35,956 nt of DNA, from positions 1 through 35,956 of the forward strand of contig JADYXR010000081.1 of assembly GCA_021772095.1 (NCBI GenBank), given 5' to 3'. A program made the position numbers and the translations under genes. Positions 9,124 through 18,288 of this stretch are shown here, piece by piece (position 1 is the first letter of the stretch; each line of letters starts with the position of its first letter). This stretch comes from Candidatus Obscuribacter sp. GTDB lineage: Bacteria > Cyanobacteriota > Vampirovibrionia > Obscuribacterales > Obscuribacteraceae. Below the pieces are notes generated by a model, which saw nothing but the letters and a program-made list of their open reading frames with translations, was not told the origin of the DNA and ran no database searches.

Positions 9124-9735
9124 CTACGGAAGTGCGTTGCCCGAGCCACTTGAGGGGTCGGTGTCCAGGTTCGTAAACGGCGCTTTGATTTGCGTGCCAT
9201 GACCCGGTTTGCTTTCAACATCGGTTAATGGTGCGTGGACATTGACATCGCCCTGATCGACATTGACAAAAGGCGCTTTGACGCGCATCTTGTGCGGGTT
9301 GGTACCTGGATAAGTTGATTGCGGATCGGCAGCATAGTCGCCTACTTTCGTGAATGGCGCTTTCACCGACGCAGGACTGCCACCATGCTTGGTGACATCA
9401 ACGAAAGGCGCATGAACGTTGACATTGGGCTGTCCATTCTCGACATCGACGTCGACGAACGGTGCTTTGACATGCACTTTGGGGTCGCCGTGAGTTCTGT
9501 CGATCTGCACCATGTCTTTGACCATTCCTTTCATATCATTGATAAGACGAGTCAGAGAGGAGTTCGACACGCCGTCATGTTGTTGAATAATTTTCAACGG
9601 ATCTTGCGGTGAGGAGAGGTGCTGGTTTAATTGCGCCTGTTCCGGCGTCTGCTGATTATTCGATCCCTGGCAGTAGGCGGGCATCGCGCATGTTGCTGTC
9701 GCTAGAATCGTGGCGCTAAGAAAAAGGCGTTTCAT
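9124..9735 (-). CDS. Exported small protein with six KAPF-type repeats
   Basis: 203 residues. A signal peptide is clear: MKRLF, a hydrophobic stretch, then APAYCQG-like processing region at about 17-24. The Cys at 22 could also make it a lipoprotein, but the lipobox is poor. A Gln-rich segment (25-50) and an amphipathic helix (55-80) follow. The rest is six imperfect copies of [V/I]-[K/H]-A-P-[F/L]-[V/T]-x-V/L starting near residues 88, 106, 124, 152, 166 and 183, separated by Gly/Pro/Asp-rich linkers of 14-28 residues. Start supported by AGGAG seven bases upstream. I do not recognise the family; alternating beta-strand and turn chemistry suggests a repetitive beta structure or a surface-binding peptide. 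Confidence 0.82.
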   Translation of the reverse strand: MKRLFLSATILATATCAMPAYCQGSNNQQTPEQAQLNQHLSSPQDPLKIIQQHDGVSNSSLTRLINDMKGMVKDMVQIDRTHGDPKVHVKAPFVDVDVENGQPNVNVHAPFVDVTKHGGSPASVKAPFTKVGDYAADPQSTYPGTNPHKMRVKAPFVNVDQGDVNVHAPLTDVESKPGHGTQIKAPFTNLDTDPSSGSGNALP

Positions 9736-9782
9736 GAGATTGCTCCTGCAGCGAGTAACTCAGTCGGATCAGGATTGACGCG

Positions 9783-9882
9783 GTTAACTCGAAAATTAGA
9801 CGGAATTAGACAATCCTGCAGCCCCTATTTTATCGTGGTTCAAGTTTTAATGCTTGCAAGAAACAGACAAGCTCGTTAACTC
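9783..9882. repeat. Short direct repeats upstream of the KAPF gene
   Basis: GTTAACTC occurs at 9783-9790 and 9875-9882, and AATTAGAC occurs twice ten bases apart (9794-9801 and 9804-9811). All lie in the 225-bp gap before the KAPF-repeat gene and could be regulator sites; this is only a positional argument. Confidence 0.35.
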
Positions 9883-9902
9883 AAACCGAGCCCTGACACA
9901 AG

Positions 9903-9920
9903 GGCACCGTATGCGGTGCC
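9903..9920 (-). terminator. Hairpin downstream of glyQ
   Basis: GGCACCG-TATG-CGGTGCC, a perfect 7-bp stem about 40 bp after the glyQ stop. An overlapping alternative stem GCCCT-GACACA-AGGGC shares its left arm. No U-tract follows on the minus strand, so termination here is plausible but weakly supported. Confidence 0.35.
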
Positions 9921-9960
9921 ATCTGGACTTGCTGAGAAATCAACTTTTAAGGTACAGGAA

Positions 9961-10890
9961 TTATTTCTTCGCCGTCAGATAGCGGTCGCGATAGAGCTTA
10001 ACTTGCGCTTCGCGCTGTGCTTCCGGAAGAAGCGGGAAGCCCATCTCGATGCGTTGCTCGAGGTAGCAAAGCGCGACTTTTAATGCCAGTTTGCGGATTT
10101 TCAGGATGTTGCCCATGCGCTCATCGCGTCCGAGAATTCCGCGGGCGTCCATCAGGTTGAAGTTGTGCGAACACTTCAGTACTTGCTCGTAAGCCGGCAT
10201 CACCAGTTTCTTTTCAATCAAAGTTTCGGCCTGATGATGAGCCATTTCGAATAGCCTGGTGACGTACTCAGGATCGCTTTCTTCGAAGTTGTATCGCGAC
10301 TGTTCGATCTCGTTGTGGTGATAAAGTTCGCCATATTTGACCGTGTCGTTCCACATCAAATCGTAGACGCTGTCTACGTTTTGCAGATACATGCAAAGTC
10401 GTTCCAGACCATAAGTTATTTCTGCGGCAACTGGTTTTACTTCCAGTCCACCGGCTTGTTGGAAGTAGGTGAACTGCGTAACTTCCAGGCCGTCGAGCCA
10501 AACTTCCCAACCGACGCCCCAGGCATCCAGTGTCGGGCTCGCCCAGTTGTCCTCGACGAAACGAATGTCGTGTTGAGTAGGATCGACTCCAAGAGCGCGC
10601 AGGCTGTCGAGGTAAATGTCTTGAACGTCATCCGGTGATGGTTTCAAAATCACCTGGTACTGAAAATAATGCTGAAGGCGATTCGGATTTTCACCGTAGC
10701 GACCGTCGGTCGGGCGGCGGCAAGGATCAGTCACTGCCATGTTCCAGGGCTCTGGTCCGATCACCCGGAGGAAGGTGCCCGGATTCATCGTGGAGGCGCC
10801 CTTTTCGGTATCGTACGCTTGCAGAATCAAGCAGCCGCGTCTGTCCCAGAATTGGTTTAGTGTCTGTATCGCCTGCTGGAAAGTCAGCAT
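9961..10890 (-). CDS. glyQ: Glycyl-tRNA synthetase alpha subunit
   Basis: 309 residues from the ATG at 10890 ([15 protein letters not shown]), which has AGGGG eight bases upstream; the longer frame to 10995 is unlikely. This is the catalytic subunit of the bacterial alpha2beta2 enzyme that charges tRNA-Gly in the cytosol. Typical blocks are visible: [49 protein letters not shown] [43 protein letters not shown]-like [33 protein letters not shown] and [12 protein letters not shown]. Length matches the family (about 300). The beta subunit gene glyS, often adjacent, is not in the window. No T-box element was found upstream. Confidence 0.97.
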   Translation of the reverse strand: MLTFQQAIQTLNQFWDRRGCLILQAYDTEKGASTMNPGTFLRVIGPEPWNMAVTDPCRRPTDGRYGENPNRLQHYFQYQVILKPSPDDVQDIYLDSLRALGVDPTQHDIRFVEDNWASPTLDAWGVGWEVWLDGLEVTQFTYFQQAGGLEVKPVAAEITYGLERLCMYLQNVDSVYDLMWNDTVKYGELYHHNEIEQSRYNFEESDPEYVTRLFEMAHHQAETLIEKKLVMPAYEQVLKCSHNFNLMDARGILGRDERMGNILKIRKLALKVALCYLEQRIEMGFPLLPEAQREAQVKLYRDRYLTAKK

Positions 10891-11147
10891 AATAAATCCC
10901 CTGAGGTGAAACCCGGACATTGTTGCCATGAGCCCCGGATGCTGTCGGTGAATTCTCGGATTACTCGCGAGAAGCCCCCAGTCGCGTTCCGGCACTGAGA
11001 CGTTACTGATCTAGTTAGTTTAACACGCACCAATCCGGGTACATGAAGCCTGAGGAATGCTATCGTGTAATCGCCCGCATGACCGACTAAGACGGGCTGA
11101 TAAATATCGCAATCATTACGATTTTTCACTTGAGCCGGGAGGCAAAT

Positions 11148-12188
11148 TTGAGTATTGACGACGACGACCGCGACGAAATCTACGAATCAAGCGAGGAAGA
11201 GGGCGAAGAGGACGACAATGATGGGCCGGAACCAGATGATCCGGAGTACATGCCCACCCAGATCGAAGCGCTCGCTCCCAAAGCCAAGCGGCTTCTGGAT
11301 AACGTAAACAGTGTGTTGATCGGTCAGATGCAGGCGGCGCGATTGTCGGTTATCTGTCTTCTCTCCGGTGGTCACGCGCTTATCGAAGACGTTCCTGGTG
11401 TGGGCAAAACGCTTCTGGCTAAGTCGCTGGCCATGTCGGTGCATGCCAAATTCAAGCGGATTCAATGTACGCCTGACTTGCTGCCATCGGACGTTTGCGG
11501 AGTCAGCGTGTTCGAACAAAAGGAAGGAACTTTCAAATTCGTTCCCGGACCGATTTTCACTAACATCTTGCTGGCGGACGAAATTAACCGCGCCACACCC
11601 CGGACGCAGTCAGCTCTTCTCGAGGCGATGGAAGAACACCAGGTCACCACCGATGGTGCCACACGAAAGTTGCCCGAATTGTTTTTCGTAATCGCGACCG
11701 AAAACCCGATCGAGTATCACGGTACATTTCCTCTGCCGGAAGCGCAGCTCGACCGATTTATGATATCGCTGTCGCTGGGCTATCCGAAGCCGCACCAGGA
11801 AGTGGAAATTCTCGATAAAACTCTTGAAAATCGCGCTTTTGAAGTTGACGCGGTTTTGACCGAGTCCGAAGTGCTTGAGGCAAGGGCGGCTGTGAGAGCG
11901 GTTTTCGTAGATCCCTCAATCAAGAATTACATTGTTTCGATCGTCAATGCCACCCGTAAGCACCCCGGCATCGTGCTGGGAGTCAGCCCACGAGGCAGCC
12001 AATTGTTAATGCGTGCTGCGCAGGCTTCCGCCTTCGTGGATGGGCGAGACTTCGTCAAACCTGATGACGTCAAGCTTCTGGCGCCTTACGTGTTGGGTCA
12101 CCGTGTCATTCCAAAAGTCAGAGAGAGCCGCGTTAGCCATGCTGAGCTTATTGAAAGAGTCCTCGAAGAAGTCCCCGTACCAGTCTAG
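11148..12188 (+). CDS. MoxR-family AAA+ ATPase
   Basis: 346 residues from the TTG at 11148, chosen because GGGAGG lies five bases before it; the frame can extend to a TTG at 11130. An unusual acidic N-terminal tail (first about 35 residues, mostly Asp/Glu) precedes the AAA+ core: Walker A DVPGVGKT (about 81-88), Walker B LLADE (141-145), sensor 1 ATENPIEY (183-190), and a lid with SPRGSQLLMRAAQA. MoxR ATPases act as chaperones for metal-cofactor or envelope proteins and typically sit with DUF58 and transglutaminase genes, exactly as here. The next gene overlaps its 3' end by about 50 bp, so the three are translationally coupled. It is divergent from glyQ. Confidence 0.93.
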   Translation: MSIDDDDRDEIYESSEEEGEEDDNDGPEPDDPEYMPTQIEALAPKAKRLLDNVNSVLIGQMQAARLSVICLLSGGHALIEDVPGVGKTLLAKSLAMSVHAKFKRIQCTPDLLPSDVCGVSVFEQKEGTFKFVPGPIFTNILLADEINRATPRTQSALLEAMEEHQVTTDGATRKLPELFFVIATENPIEYHGTFPLPEAQLDRFMISLSLGYPKPHQEVEILDKTLENRAFEVDAVLTESEVLEARAAVRAVFVDPSIKNYIVSIVNATRKHPGIVLGVSPRGSQLLMRAAQASAFVDGRDFVKPDDVKLLAPYVLGHRVIPKVRESRVSHAELIERVLEEVPVPV

Positions 12189-13572
12189 GTTTGCTCCGCC
12201 TGAACTGAGCACCGAGTTTGACCTGAAAGGCACGCGCGTGCCGACGGGTAACGGTTACTGTTTGACCCTGGAAAAGCGCTTCTGGTACCTGGTTGCCATC
12301 GTCGCCCTTTTGTATTTCTTTGCGATTGAAACCAAAAACGACTGGCTCTATTTGATCGCAGCCGGCGGAGTCGCTTCGATGATCCTCGGAGTAGTCCTGC
12401 CTCTCAGCCAAATTCTCGATTTGGAAGCGTCGTGTTCGCTGCCGCCTGACGCGGTGGCTGGCGATCGATTGAAGGTCAGAGTCAAGCTTACGCGAAAATC
12501 CAAGCGCGCCAAGTTCAACAAAATCTTTCCGATCAAGTGGATTGTCGTTCGTGCAAAGCTGGTCGGCCAGCGCGAAGACGGCAGTGTGCTCAGACCGATC
12601 ACGGTCGACACCGTAATCAATGAAGCCTGGGTCGTGGCTCAGAGTCCGTCTCTCAAGCGCGGAATTTACCGTCTGGAAGAGCTGGAAACTTATTCATGTT
12701 TTCCTTTTGGCCTGGCCTGGTGGTCACGCAGCTTCGACGTGGAAAACGCAGTCAACATCAATGAGCCTCTGGTCACCGTGTATGCGCGCACGACAGGTGC
12801 CGAGGGCAACTTCCTCTGGAGACTTCGGGCCGCCGGCACCAGCGCGTTGATGTTCTCCGCCACCCGCTCGACATCGGTGATGCCGTCGTCCTCCGTTCGC
12901 AGCCTGAGAGAGTTTGTCACTGGCGACAGTTATAGAATGATTCACTGGGCGTCTTCGGCGAAGACCGGCAAACTGCTCGTGCGTGAATTCGAGTCAGAAG
13001 GCTTGCCCGGCTACGACGTTTTAATCGATTTGCTGGCGCCCTGGAAAAACGAAGAACAGTTCGAGCTGGCGGTTTCGCTGGCTAATTCGCTTTTGAATCT
13101 TGGTTTTAGAATGGGTGGTGCACCGGAACTTTTTGTGATTCCGGATCCGCAAGCGCGACCGGAACTTCTGCCGTATTGTTTGCAAGACGTACCTTCGTCC
13201 GCCCCTGGTATTGCAAGATGGGCTCAGGTTCTGGCTCGGGTTGAAGCCGTGGAACCGAAAGTTCAGACTCCTGATTTTGAGCCGGAACTGCCCGACTTCG
13301 GAGCAGAAAATAAATTGGCATTAATCGCTATTCGACCGGCTCAGGAAACCTCTGAAATTCAGCCCCTGGTGGCAGAAACCTTAGAGATGTGGGTGATGTC
13401 ACGTGCCTTTCGCGAACCGGCCAACGCAGCAGAAAAAGCAGAATCATGGCAACGTAAAGGTGGGCTACCCGCATCAGCAGGATTCTCCGAACGTCGGGGC
13501 GTCAACGCGGCTCCCAGTCTCGGTCGTATTCTCACCACAATAGAGAGGTTTGAAGACATTTCTCGAGTATGA
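12139..13572 (+). CDS. DUF58 domain membrane protein
   Basis: 477 residues if the ATG at 12139 is used; the open frame reaches further upstream but only inside moxR. The ribosome binding site is weak, consistent with coupling to moxR translation. Two hydrophobic segments (about 48-63 and 69-92) anchor the N-terminus. A beta-rich region follows, then the DUF58 signature REFVTGDSYRMIHWASSAKT (257-276) with KLLVREFE after it. The C-terminal part resembles the vWA-like fold seen in the family, and the last 100 residues are unrecognised. DUF58 proteins accompany MoxR ATPases and transglutaminases in envelope-related operons; biochemical role unknown. Its stop overlaps the next start in an ATGA junction. 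Confidence 0.88.
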   Translation: MLSLLKESSKKSPYQSRFAPPELSTEFDLKGTRVPTGNGYCLTLEKRFWYLVAIVALLYFFAIETKNDWLYLIAAGGVASMILGVVLPLSQILDLEASCSLPPDAVAGDRLKVRVKLTRKSKRAKFNKIFPIKWIVVRAKLVGQREDGSVLRPITVDTVINEAWVVAQSPSLKRGIYRLEELETYSCFPFGLAWWSRSFDVENAVNINEPLVTVYARTTGAEGNFLWRLRAAGTSALMFSATRSTSVMPSSSVRSLREFVTGDSYRMIHWASSAKTGKLLVREFESEGLPGYDVLIDLLAPWKNEEQFELAVSLANSLLNLGFRMGGAPELFVIPDPQARPELLPYCLQDVPSSAPGIARWAQVLARVEAVEPKVQTPDFEPELPDFGAENKLALIAIRPAQETSEIQPLVAETLEMWVMSRAFREPANAAEKAESWQRKGGLPASAGFSERRGVNAAPSLGRILTTIERFEDISRV

Positions 13573-16370
13573 CCACAGGCAAGAACGACGACAAAGGCGG
13601 AATCAAAGACCCCGCAGCCAAACCGGCAGATGAAGCCGCGACGACACCCGGACCGGCCAACGGCGGCGGCTACGGCCAGCCGGATGCAGGCGAAGATGCC
13701 TTTGAGAAAACTGTAATTTCCAGACCGACGAATATTCCACGAACACCGGAACGCGCTCCAGGAGCCACGATTCGACAAGTGGGCGGCATCGGCGATCTGG
13801 CTCGTCCGGCACTTGTTGTCAAACCGGGTCCGGAAGCGCTGCGTGGAACCGCTAAAGAAGCCGTTCCCGTCAAGCCCGAAAGTTCCATTCCGTTGCGACT
13901 GGCCACTCTGTCGATGGTCGTCATTTTAATAACCGGCGCTTCCATATATATGAGCACGCCTGGTTTGATCACCTTCTTGCTGACCTGGCTCGCCATGATA
14001 GGAACACTGATTTCTTATCTCACCCGCGAAAAACGACCGATGTGGGTCAATATCATCCCCGGTGTGGGTGCGCTGGCACTGCTTACCTACTTCTTCATCG
14101 ATTGTGCCGCTCAGTTCAATCTCGGTCAGTTCAATCTACTGTCATCGATCGCTAAAGTGCTCGGCGGGCTTCTTGCGCTGCACTGCTTCGATTTGCGCAC
14201 GCGGGCCGACTTCAGTGCCTCGGCATTAATCGGTCTCGGTCTTCTGGTGTGCACCGCCGGTGCTGCCAACGACTTTTTCTTCTTTATCTTCATTCTTGGC
14301 TATATGACTTGTCTTTCGCTGATTTTGTATTTCGACGGCGTTTCACGCAGTCGTGATGTCGGACCATCAAGACCAATCGGCGAAGGTCGTCCGGCCTCTT
14401 TGCCGAAGCCGACGAAACGCCAGACTCGCGCTACCACCTCAATCATGTTGATACCAGTTATCAGTTTGCCGCTGATGACTATTCTCATGTTTTTCTGCAT
14501 GCCCCGCTCCAATTCGTTGATTGAGTGGGTGTTGGAAAATGGAGTTCGTCCATATGTAGCGGTTTCCCAGGCTGATCGAGCTCGTGGTATCACGCCTGGC
14601 ACAGGCAGCACCAATCAAGGTTCCTCAACCGGCAGCAGCACCACCGATGGTGCCAATGGTCAAGGTGGCGCCGGCGGTTCCGGCAACCCGCAAAGTGCTG
14701 TTAACCCGCTGGACAAGCGTACTTCAGGAAAAGGACCGAAAGGCGTAGGCGGAGGAAAACCATCCGACAATCCGTTTAAAGAAGGCGTAACTAATAAACC
14801 GGAAACGCCGCAAGATGCCTTGCTGCCTGCCGAGTTGAGCGACAATGTGGTGATGCGAATTGCATCGCCTCGCACCGGATACATGCGAAGACTGGCGTTC
14901 GACACTTACGACGGCAAGACCTGGACCCGCAGCGGACCTTTGAAGGAAGTGCAATTCGACCTTCAAGACAATGAATTTCCAGTCGCCAATGCCAATGCCT
15001 ATGCGATTCCAAAAGACTGTCCGGTCGCTGAAGTGAAACAAGAAATCACACTCGACATGCCGCTTGCCGGTGGATCGCTTCCGGCAATGTGGGTGCCGCA
15101 ACAGGTGGCTGGACCGTTTACATCAATGTCCGTTGAAGCGGACGGCACCTTGAAGCCTCAGGGTGTAATCGAGCCCGGGACGTCGTATGTGGTTAAATCG
15201 TTTTTGCCGATTTATCGTCCGGCTGTGATGCGTTCGTTGCCTCAAAAAACACATTCTGATTTCAGAGCGTCGCTTCTTTTGCCGCCTGTCGCCGAGATGG
15301 AAGCGGCTGAGCAAGAAGTAATGGATAAGTATTTGCAGTTGCCCGACTCACTTCCTTCCCGCGTGCGTAAGCAAGCTACAAAGATTGCCGGGGCTGATGG
15401 TAACTCGTTTGTCAAAGCCGAACGCATCGCCGCATTTTTCCACAAAAAACAATTCAAGTACAAAACCAAAAACATCTACCGCGTCCAGGGTGGAGATTTC
15501 GTCGACAATTTCATGCATAACACCAAGGAAGGAAACTGCGTCGACTTCGCTTCCTCTTTCGTTATCGTTTGTCGAGCTGCCGGTATTCCGGCGCGGCTCG
15601 TCGGTGGATATCTGCCTGGATCGTTCAATAAAAAAACTGGTTTCCAGGAAATCAAAGTCAAAGACGGGCATACCTGGGCGGAAATCTACGTTCCAAACTG
15701 GTCGTGGGTGCCGTTCGATCCGTCGCCGAACGGGCAACTTCCCGAGTTTCAAAAAGACGGCGGATTCCTCTCCAAGCTGGCTGATATGGGTTTTGCTAAT
15801 CCATTCGGCGGAGCGTTCATGGGGAATCGTGGTACTCCGGGTGGTGGCATAGGCAATGGCATCTCCGGCAGTAGAATGGAAAAACAACTGGCCCAAGAGA
15901 AGCGCAAACGCGAGGGCAAAGCGCCTGTCGAAGAGGAAGAAGAAGGCTTCGACATCATGAAGCGCCTCGCCAAAATCCGCTGGGAGCCGATTGCGATATT
16001 TTGCATATTGACCACAGCCGTCGCCGTCGGCGTCATGCTGATGCAGCGCAAACGCACTCAAGACGCCATTGGCATTCCACTCGATGCGCGCAAATCGACT
16101 CTGTTGTTCTTCCAGGTGGTGCGCGACTTGCGCAAGTACAAGATCGTCCGTTTGCAAACCGACACGCCGCTCGAACTGGCAGCCAGAATCCAGGAAGGTT
16201 TTGAAATTCACCGCGAAGAAGGCAAATTCGTCCATCCCGATCTGGAGCCTTTGCTCAGCAATTTTCTCGAGGTCTACACTCTCGACCGTTTCGGTCGCAG
16301 CGAAAGTAGAATCGAAGAACTCGAAAACATGAGTGAGAAGATCAAAAAGCTCGTCAGTTTGAACAAATAG
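13569..16370 (+). CDS. Transglutaminase-like membrane protein (TgpA type, DUF3488/DUF4129)
   Basis: 933 residues. A Pro/Gly-rich cytosolic N-terminus (1-105) is followed by five or six membrane segments between about 110 and 310. A Gly/Ser/Thr low-complexity linker (340-400) leads into an extracytoplasmic region (about 415-560) and the transglutaminase core: C657 in GNCVDFASSF, H701 in DGHTWAEIY and D717 in WVPFDPSP form the Cys-His-Asp triad, all intact. A further membrane helix lies at about 805-825, and the cytosolic tail (830-933) matches DUF4129 in position. The layout is that of TgpA-like proteins, essential envelope proteins in Pseudomonas. The start overlaps the DUF58 stop by four bases (ATGA), closing the moxR operon. 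Probable cysteine peptidase or amide transferase acting at the membrane surface. Confidence 0.92.
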   Translation: MTTGKNDDKGGIKDPAAKPADEAATTPGPANGGGYGQPDAGEDAFEKTVISRPTNIPRTPERAPGATIRQVGGIGDLARPALVVKPGPEALRGTAKEAVPVKPESSIPLRLATLSMVVILITGASIYMSTPGLITFLLTWLAMIGTLISYLTREKRPMWVNIIPGVGALALLTYFFIDCAAQFNLGQFNLLSSIAKVLGGLLALHCFDLRTRADFSASALIGLGLLVCTAGAANDFFFFIFILGYMTCLSLILYFDGVSRSRDVGPSRPIGEGRPASLPKPTKRQTRATTSIMLIPVISLPLMTILMFFCMPRSNSLIEWVLENGVRPYVAVSQADRARGITPGTGSTNQGSSTGSSTTDGANGQGGAGGSGNPQSAVNPLDKRTSGKGPKGVGGGKPSDNPFKEGVTNKPETPQDALLPAELSDNVVMRIASPRTGYMRRLAFDTYDGKTWTRSGPLKEVQFDLQDNEFPVANANAYAIPKDCPVAEVKQEITLDMPLAGGSLPAMWVPQQVAGPFTSMSVEADGTLKPQGVIEPGTSYVVKSFLPIYRPAVMRSLPQKTHSDFRASLLLPPVAEMEAAEQEVMDKYLQLPDSLPSRVRKQATKIAGADGNSFVKAERIAAFFHKKQFKYKTKNIYRVQGGDFVDNFMHNTKEGNCVDFASSFVIVCRAAGIPARLVGGYLPGSFNKKTGFQEIKVKDGHTWAEIYVPNWSWVPFDPSPNGQLPEFQKDGGFLSKLADMGFANPFGGAFMGNRGTPGGGIGNGISGSRMEKQLAQEKRKREGKAPVEEEEEGFDIMKRLAKIRWEPIAIFCILTTAVAVGVMLMQRKRTQDAIGIPLDARKSTLLFFQVVRDLRKYKIVRLQTDTPLELAARIQEGFEIHREEGKFVHPDLEPLLSNFLEVYTLDRFGRSESRIEELENMSEKIKKLVSLNK

Positions 16371-16869
16371 TTAGACGACCGAAATTCGATAACAACCTTA
16401 AACACCAAGGGAGCAACCGGAACGTATGCGGTTGTAAATAACTTCGCGTTGGTGCGACGACATTCAGTTTCGTTTTCAGGTTGATTGAAACTCGCCAGTT
16501 CGATCAGCCGGGATCAGCCGGCAATCAGCTTCTGCGCCTGATAAATCCTGACACCAGACAGCCAATAAGTAAGCTGCACATCACTCCCCGGCGACGCGTA
16601 TTGAAAAAACATCGGCGAAATCATTGGCCGATCGGCTACTTGCGCGATACAGTGGTTATACTTACTTTCATTCTTGACAACAAAATGGGTACATAGAAGT
16701 AAAGCGTGGTTGGTGAAGTGAGTTGAGAGCCCGCGCTTACGGAAAGGCCTCGATCGGGTTTTTCATCACATTTTCCGATAATTATTAGGTTTACTTACTA
16801 TAAACGTCCAACCGTGCAATAGAATGTAGATCTGTCCGCGACAATGTAGACAACAGAAGGCATAAGGCA
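16371..16869. other. 499-bp intergenic region with possible promoter elements
   Basis: No convincing gene. A 71-codon TTG frame (16481-16696) has no ribosome binding site and no recognisable domain. A hairpin CAACCG-9-CGGTTG at 16414-16434 may mark the end of the moxR operon but lacks a U-tract. A consensus -35 TTGACA lies at 16674-16679 without a good -10 at the right distance; a TATAAA lies at 16799-16804 without a good -35. The region must hold the promoter of the downstream ATPase gene, but I cannot place it. AGAAGG nine bases before 16870 is the ribosome binding site of that gene. Confidence 0.45.
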
Positions 16870-18165
16870 ATGGTTCAACAGGTCAGAACGACAACCGGTA
16901 TTCAACAGCAGCAGGAATTCGTCCCGCCGTATCCAGGCTCGATTGCAGAGACTGGGTTGAAGGAAGGCTTCCTCGAAGAGTTGATTCTCAAAGATATTTA
17001 TCTCGTCAACTTCGCGCTAGGTCGCGAAATTGCTGCCCGTACCATGCTTCCATTCAAGATCATTGAAGAAATTCTTGAAGTCTTGAAGAAACAGCTTCTC
17101 ATCGAAGTCAGAAGCTCGGGCGGCTTAGCAGATTATGAATACTGCCCGACAGAAAAAGGCAGAGACAGAGCGCGCGAGTACTTCGACCACAACGCGTACG
17201 TGGGTCCGTGTCCTGTGCCGTGGAACCGCTACATCGATTCACTCAAGTATCAAACCATCCGCCGCGAGTCAGTCACTCCGCGTGACTTAGAAGTCGCATT
17301 CTCGGACATCATGGTTAATCGCAGAACGATCAACTCGGTTGGTCCGGCAATCAACTCCGGACGCGGGATGTTCCTTTTCGGCGAACCTGGCAACGGTAAG
17401 ACCTCGATTGCAGAACGAATCGTTCGCAGTTTCAAAGGTCACATCTTCATTCCTTACGCAGTTGAGTGCGACGGACAAATCATCCGCGTTTTTGACAGCC
17501 ACAACCACGACCCTGTATCGGCCGCCAACTATCCTCGTGACTACGACCACCGTTGGGTGCGAATTCAAAGACCATGTGTAGTCGTCGGTGGTGAATTGAC
17601 GATCGACATGCTCGAGTTGCAGTTCGACTATGGTACGAAACTCTACGAAGCACCGATTCAGCTGAAGTCCAATTGCGGCTTGCTGCTAATCGATGACTTT
17701 GGTCGTCAGAGAATCGACCACAAGTCGCTCCTCAACAGATGGATTGTTCCTCTGGAAAAACGGGTCGACTATTTGACACTGCACACCGGTAAAAAGCTGG
17801 AAGTGCCGTTCGAACAGCTGCTCGTGTTCTCGACCAACCTTAACCCTTCCGACCTCGTTGACGAAGCGTTCTTGAGACGGATTCCGTACAAGATCAACAT
17901 CACGTCACCGACCGAGGACGAGTTCAAATGGATTTTCTTGCAGTACTGTCAGCGCACGGGCGTTCCGTACAATGAAGAAGCCGTCAACTATCTGATCGAA
18001 TCACAATATCGCTCCGGCAAACGCGCCATGCGTTGTTGCCATCCTCGCGACGTTGTCGACCAGGTCATCAACCTCTGCGCATTCTTGCAAACCGAGCCAC
18101 GCCTCTCGCGTGAATATCTCGACCACGCTTGCGCCGTTTACTTCGCCGCGATGGGCGTCAAGTAA
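16870..18165 (+). CDS. AAA-type ATPase with N-terminal winged-helix-like region
   Basis: 431 residues. The N-terminal 25 residues are Gln-rich; residues about 28-110 are helical with the look of a winged-helix module (TMLPFKIIEEILEVLKKQLL, then ADYEYCPTEKG). The ATPase core has Walker A GEPGNGKT (171-178), Walker B LLLIDDF (271-277), sensor 1 FSTN (320-323) and Arg-finger candidates R336/R337. A long insertion (about 195-265) separates Walker A and B, and a Cys/His-containing lid (RCCHPRD) follows. Soluble. I cannot assign a specific role; similar P-loop proteins are often annotated only as 'ATPase'. It stands alone: a 499-bp gap before it and a terminator just after it. Confidence 0.85.
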   Translation: MVQQVRTTTGIQQQQEFVPPYPGSIAETGLKEGFLEELILKDIYLVNFALGREIAARTMLPFKIIEEILEVLKKQLLIEVRSSGGLADYEYCPTEKGRDRAREYFDHNAYVGPCPVPWNRYIDSLKYQTIRRESVTPRDLEVAFSDIMVNRRTINSVGPAINSGRGMFLFGEPGNGKTSIAERIVRSFKGHIFIPYAVECDGQIIRVFDSHNHDPVSAANYPRDYDHRWVRIQRPCVVVGGELTIDMLELQFDYGTKLYEAPIQLKSNCGLLLIDDFGRQRIDHKSLLNRWIVPLEKRVDYLTLHTGKKLEVPFEQLLVFSTNLNPSDLVDEAFLRRIPYKINITSPTEDEFKWIFLQYCQRTGVPYNEEAVNYLIESQYRSGKRAMRCCHPRDVVDQVINLCAFLQTEPRLSREYLDHACAVYFAAMGVK

Positions 18166-18189
18166 GCGATCAAGGTTCAAAAAATTGCG

Positions 18190-18223
18190 GCCCGCTTGTT
18201 GTGAAACGAGCGGGCTTTTCTTT
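18190..18223 (+). terminator. Rho-independent terminator
   Basis: An 11-bp stem GCCCGCTTGTT / AACGAGCGGGC with one G-U pair, loop GTGA, followed by TTTTCTTT. It starts 25 bp after the stop of the AAA ATPase gene and separates it from the convergent comEC gene. Confidence 0.93.
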
Positions 18224-18288
18224 GCTGTTGGCGGCGGCGGCTGCCTTCCCTTTTGCACGCATGTCTGATACCGTCGGCGGTGCTCGAA

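Noticed and set aside
10891..11147. T-box element before glyQ
   Set aside because: The conserved T-box sequence is absent on the minus strand.
16481..16696. 71-codon plus-strand frame
   Set aside because: TTG start without a ribosome binding site and composition unlike the neighbouring proteins.
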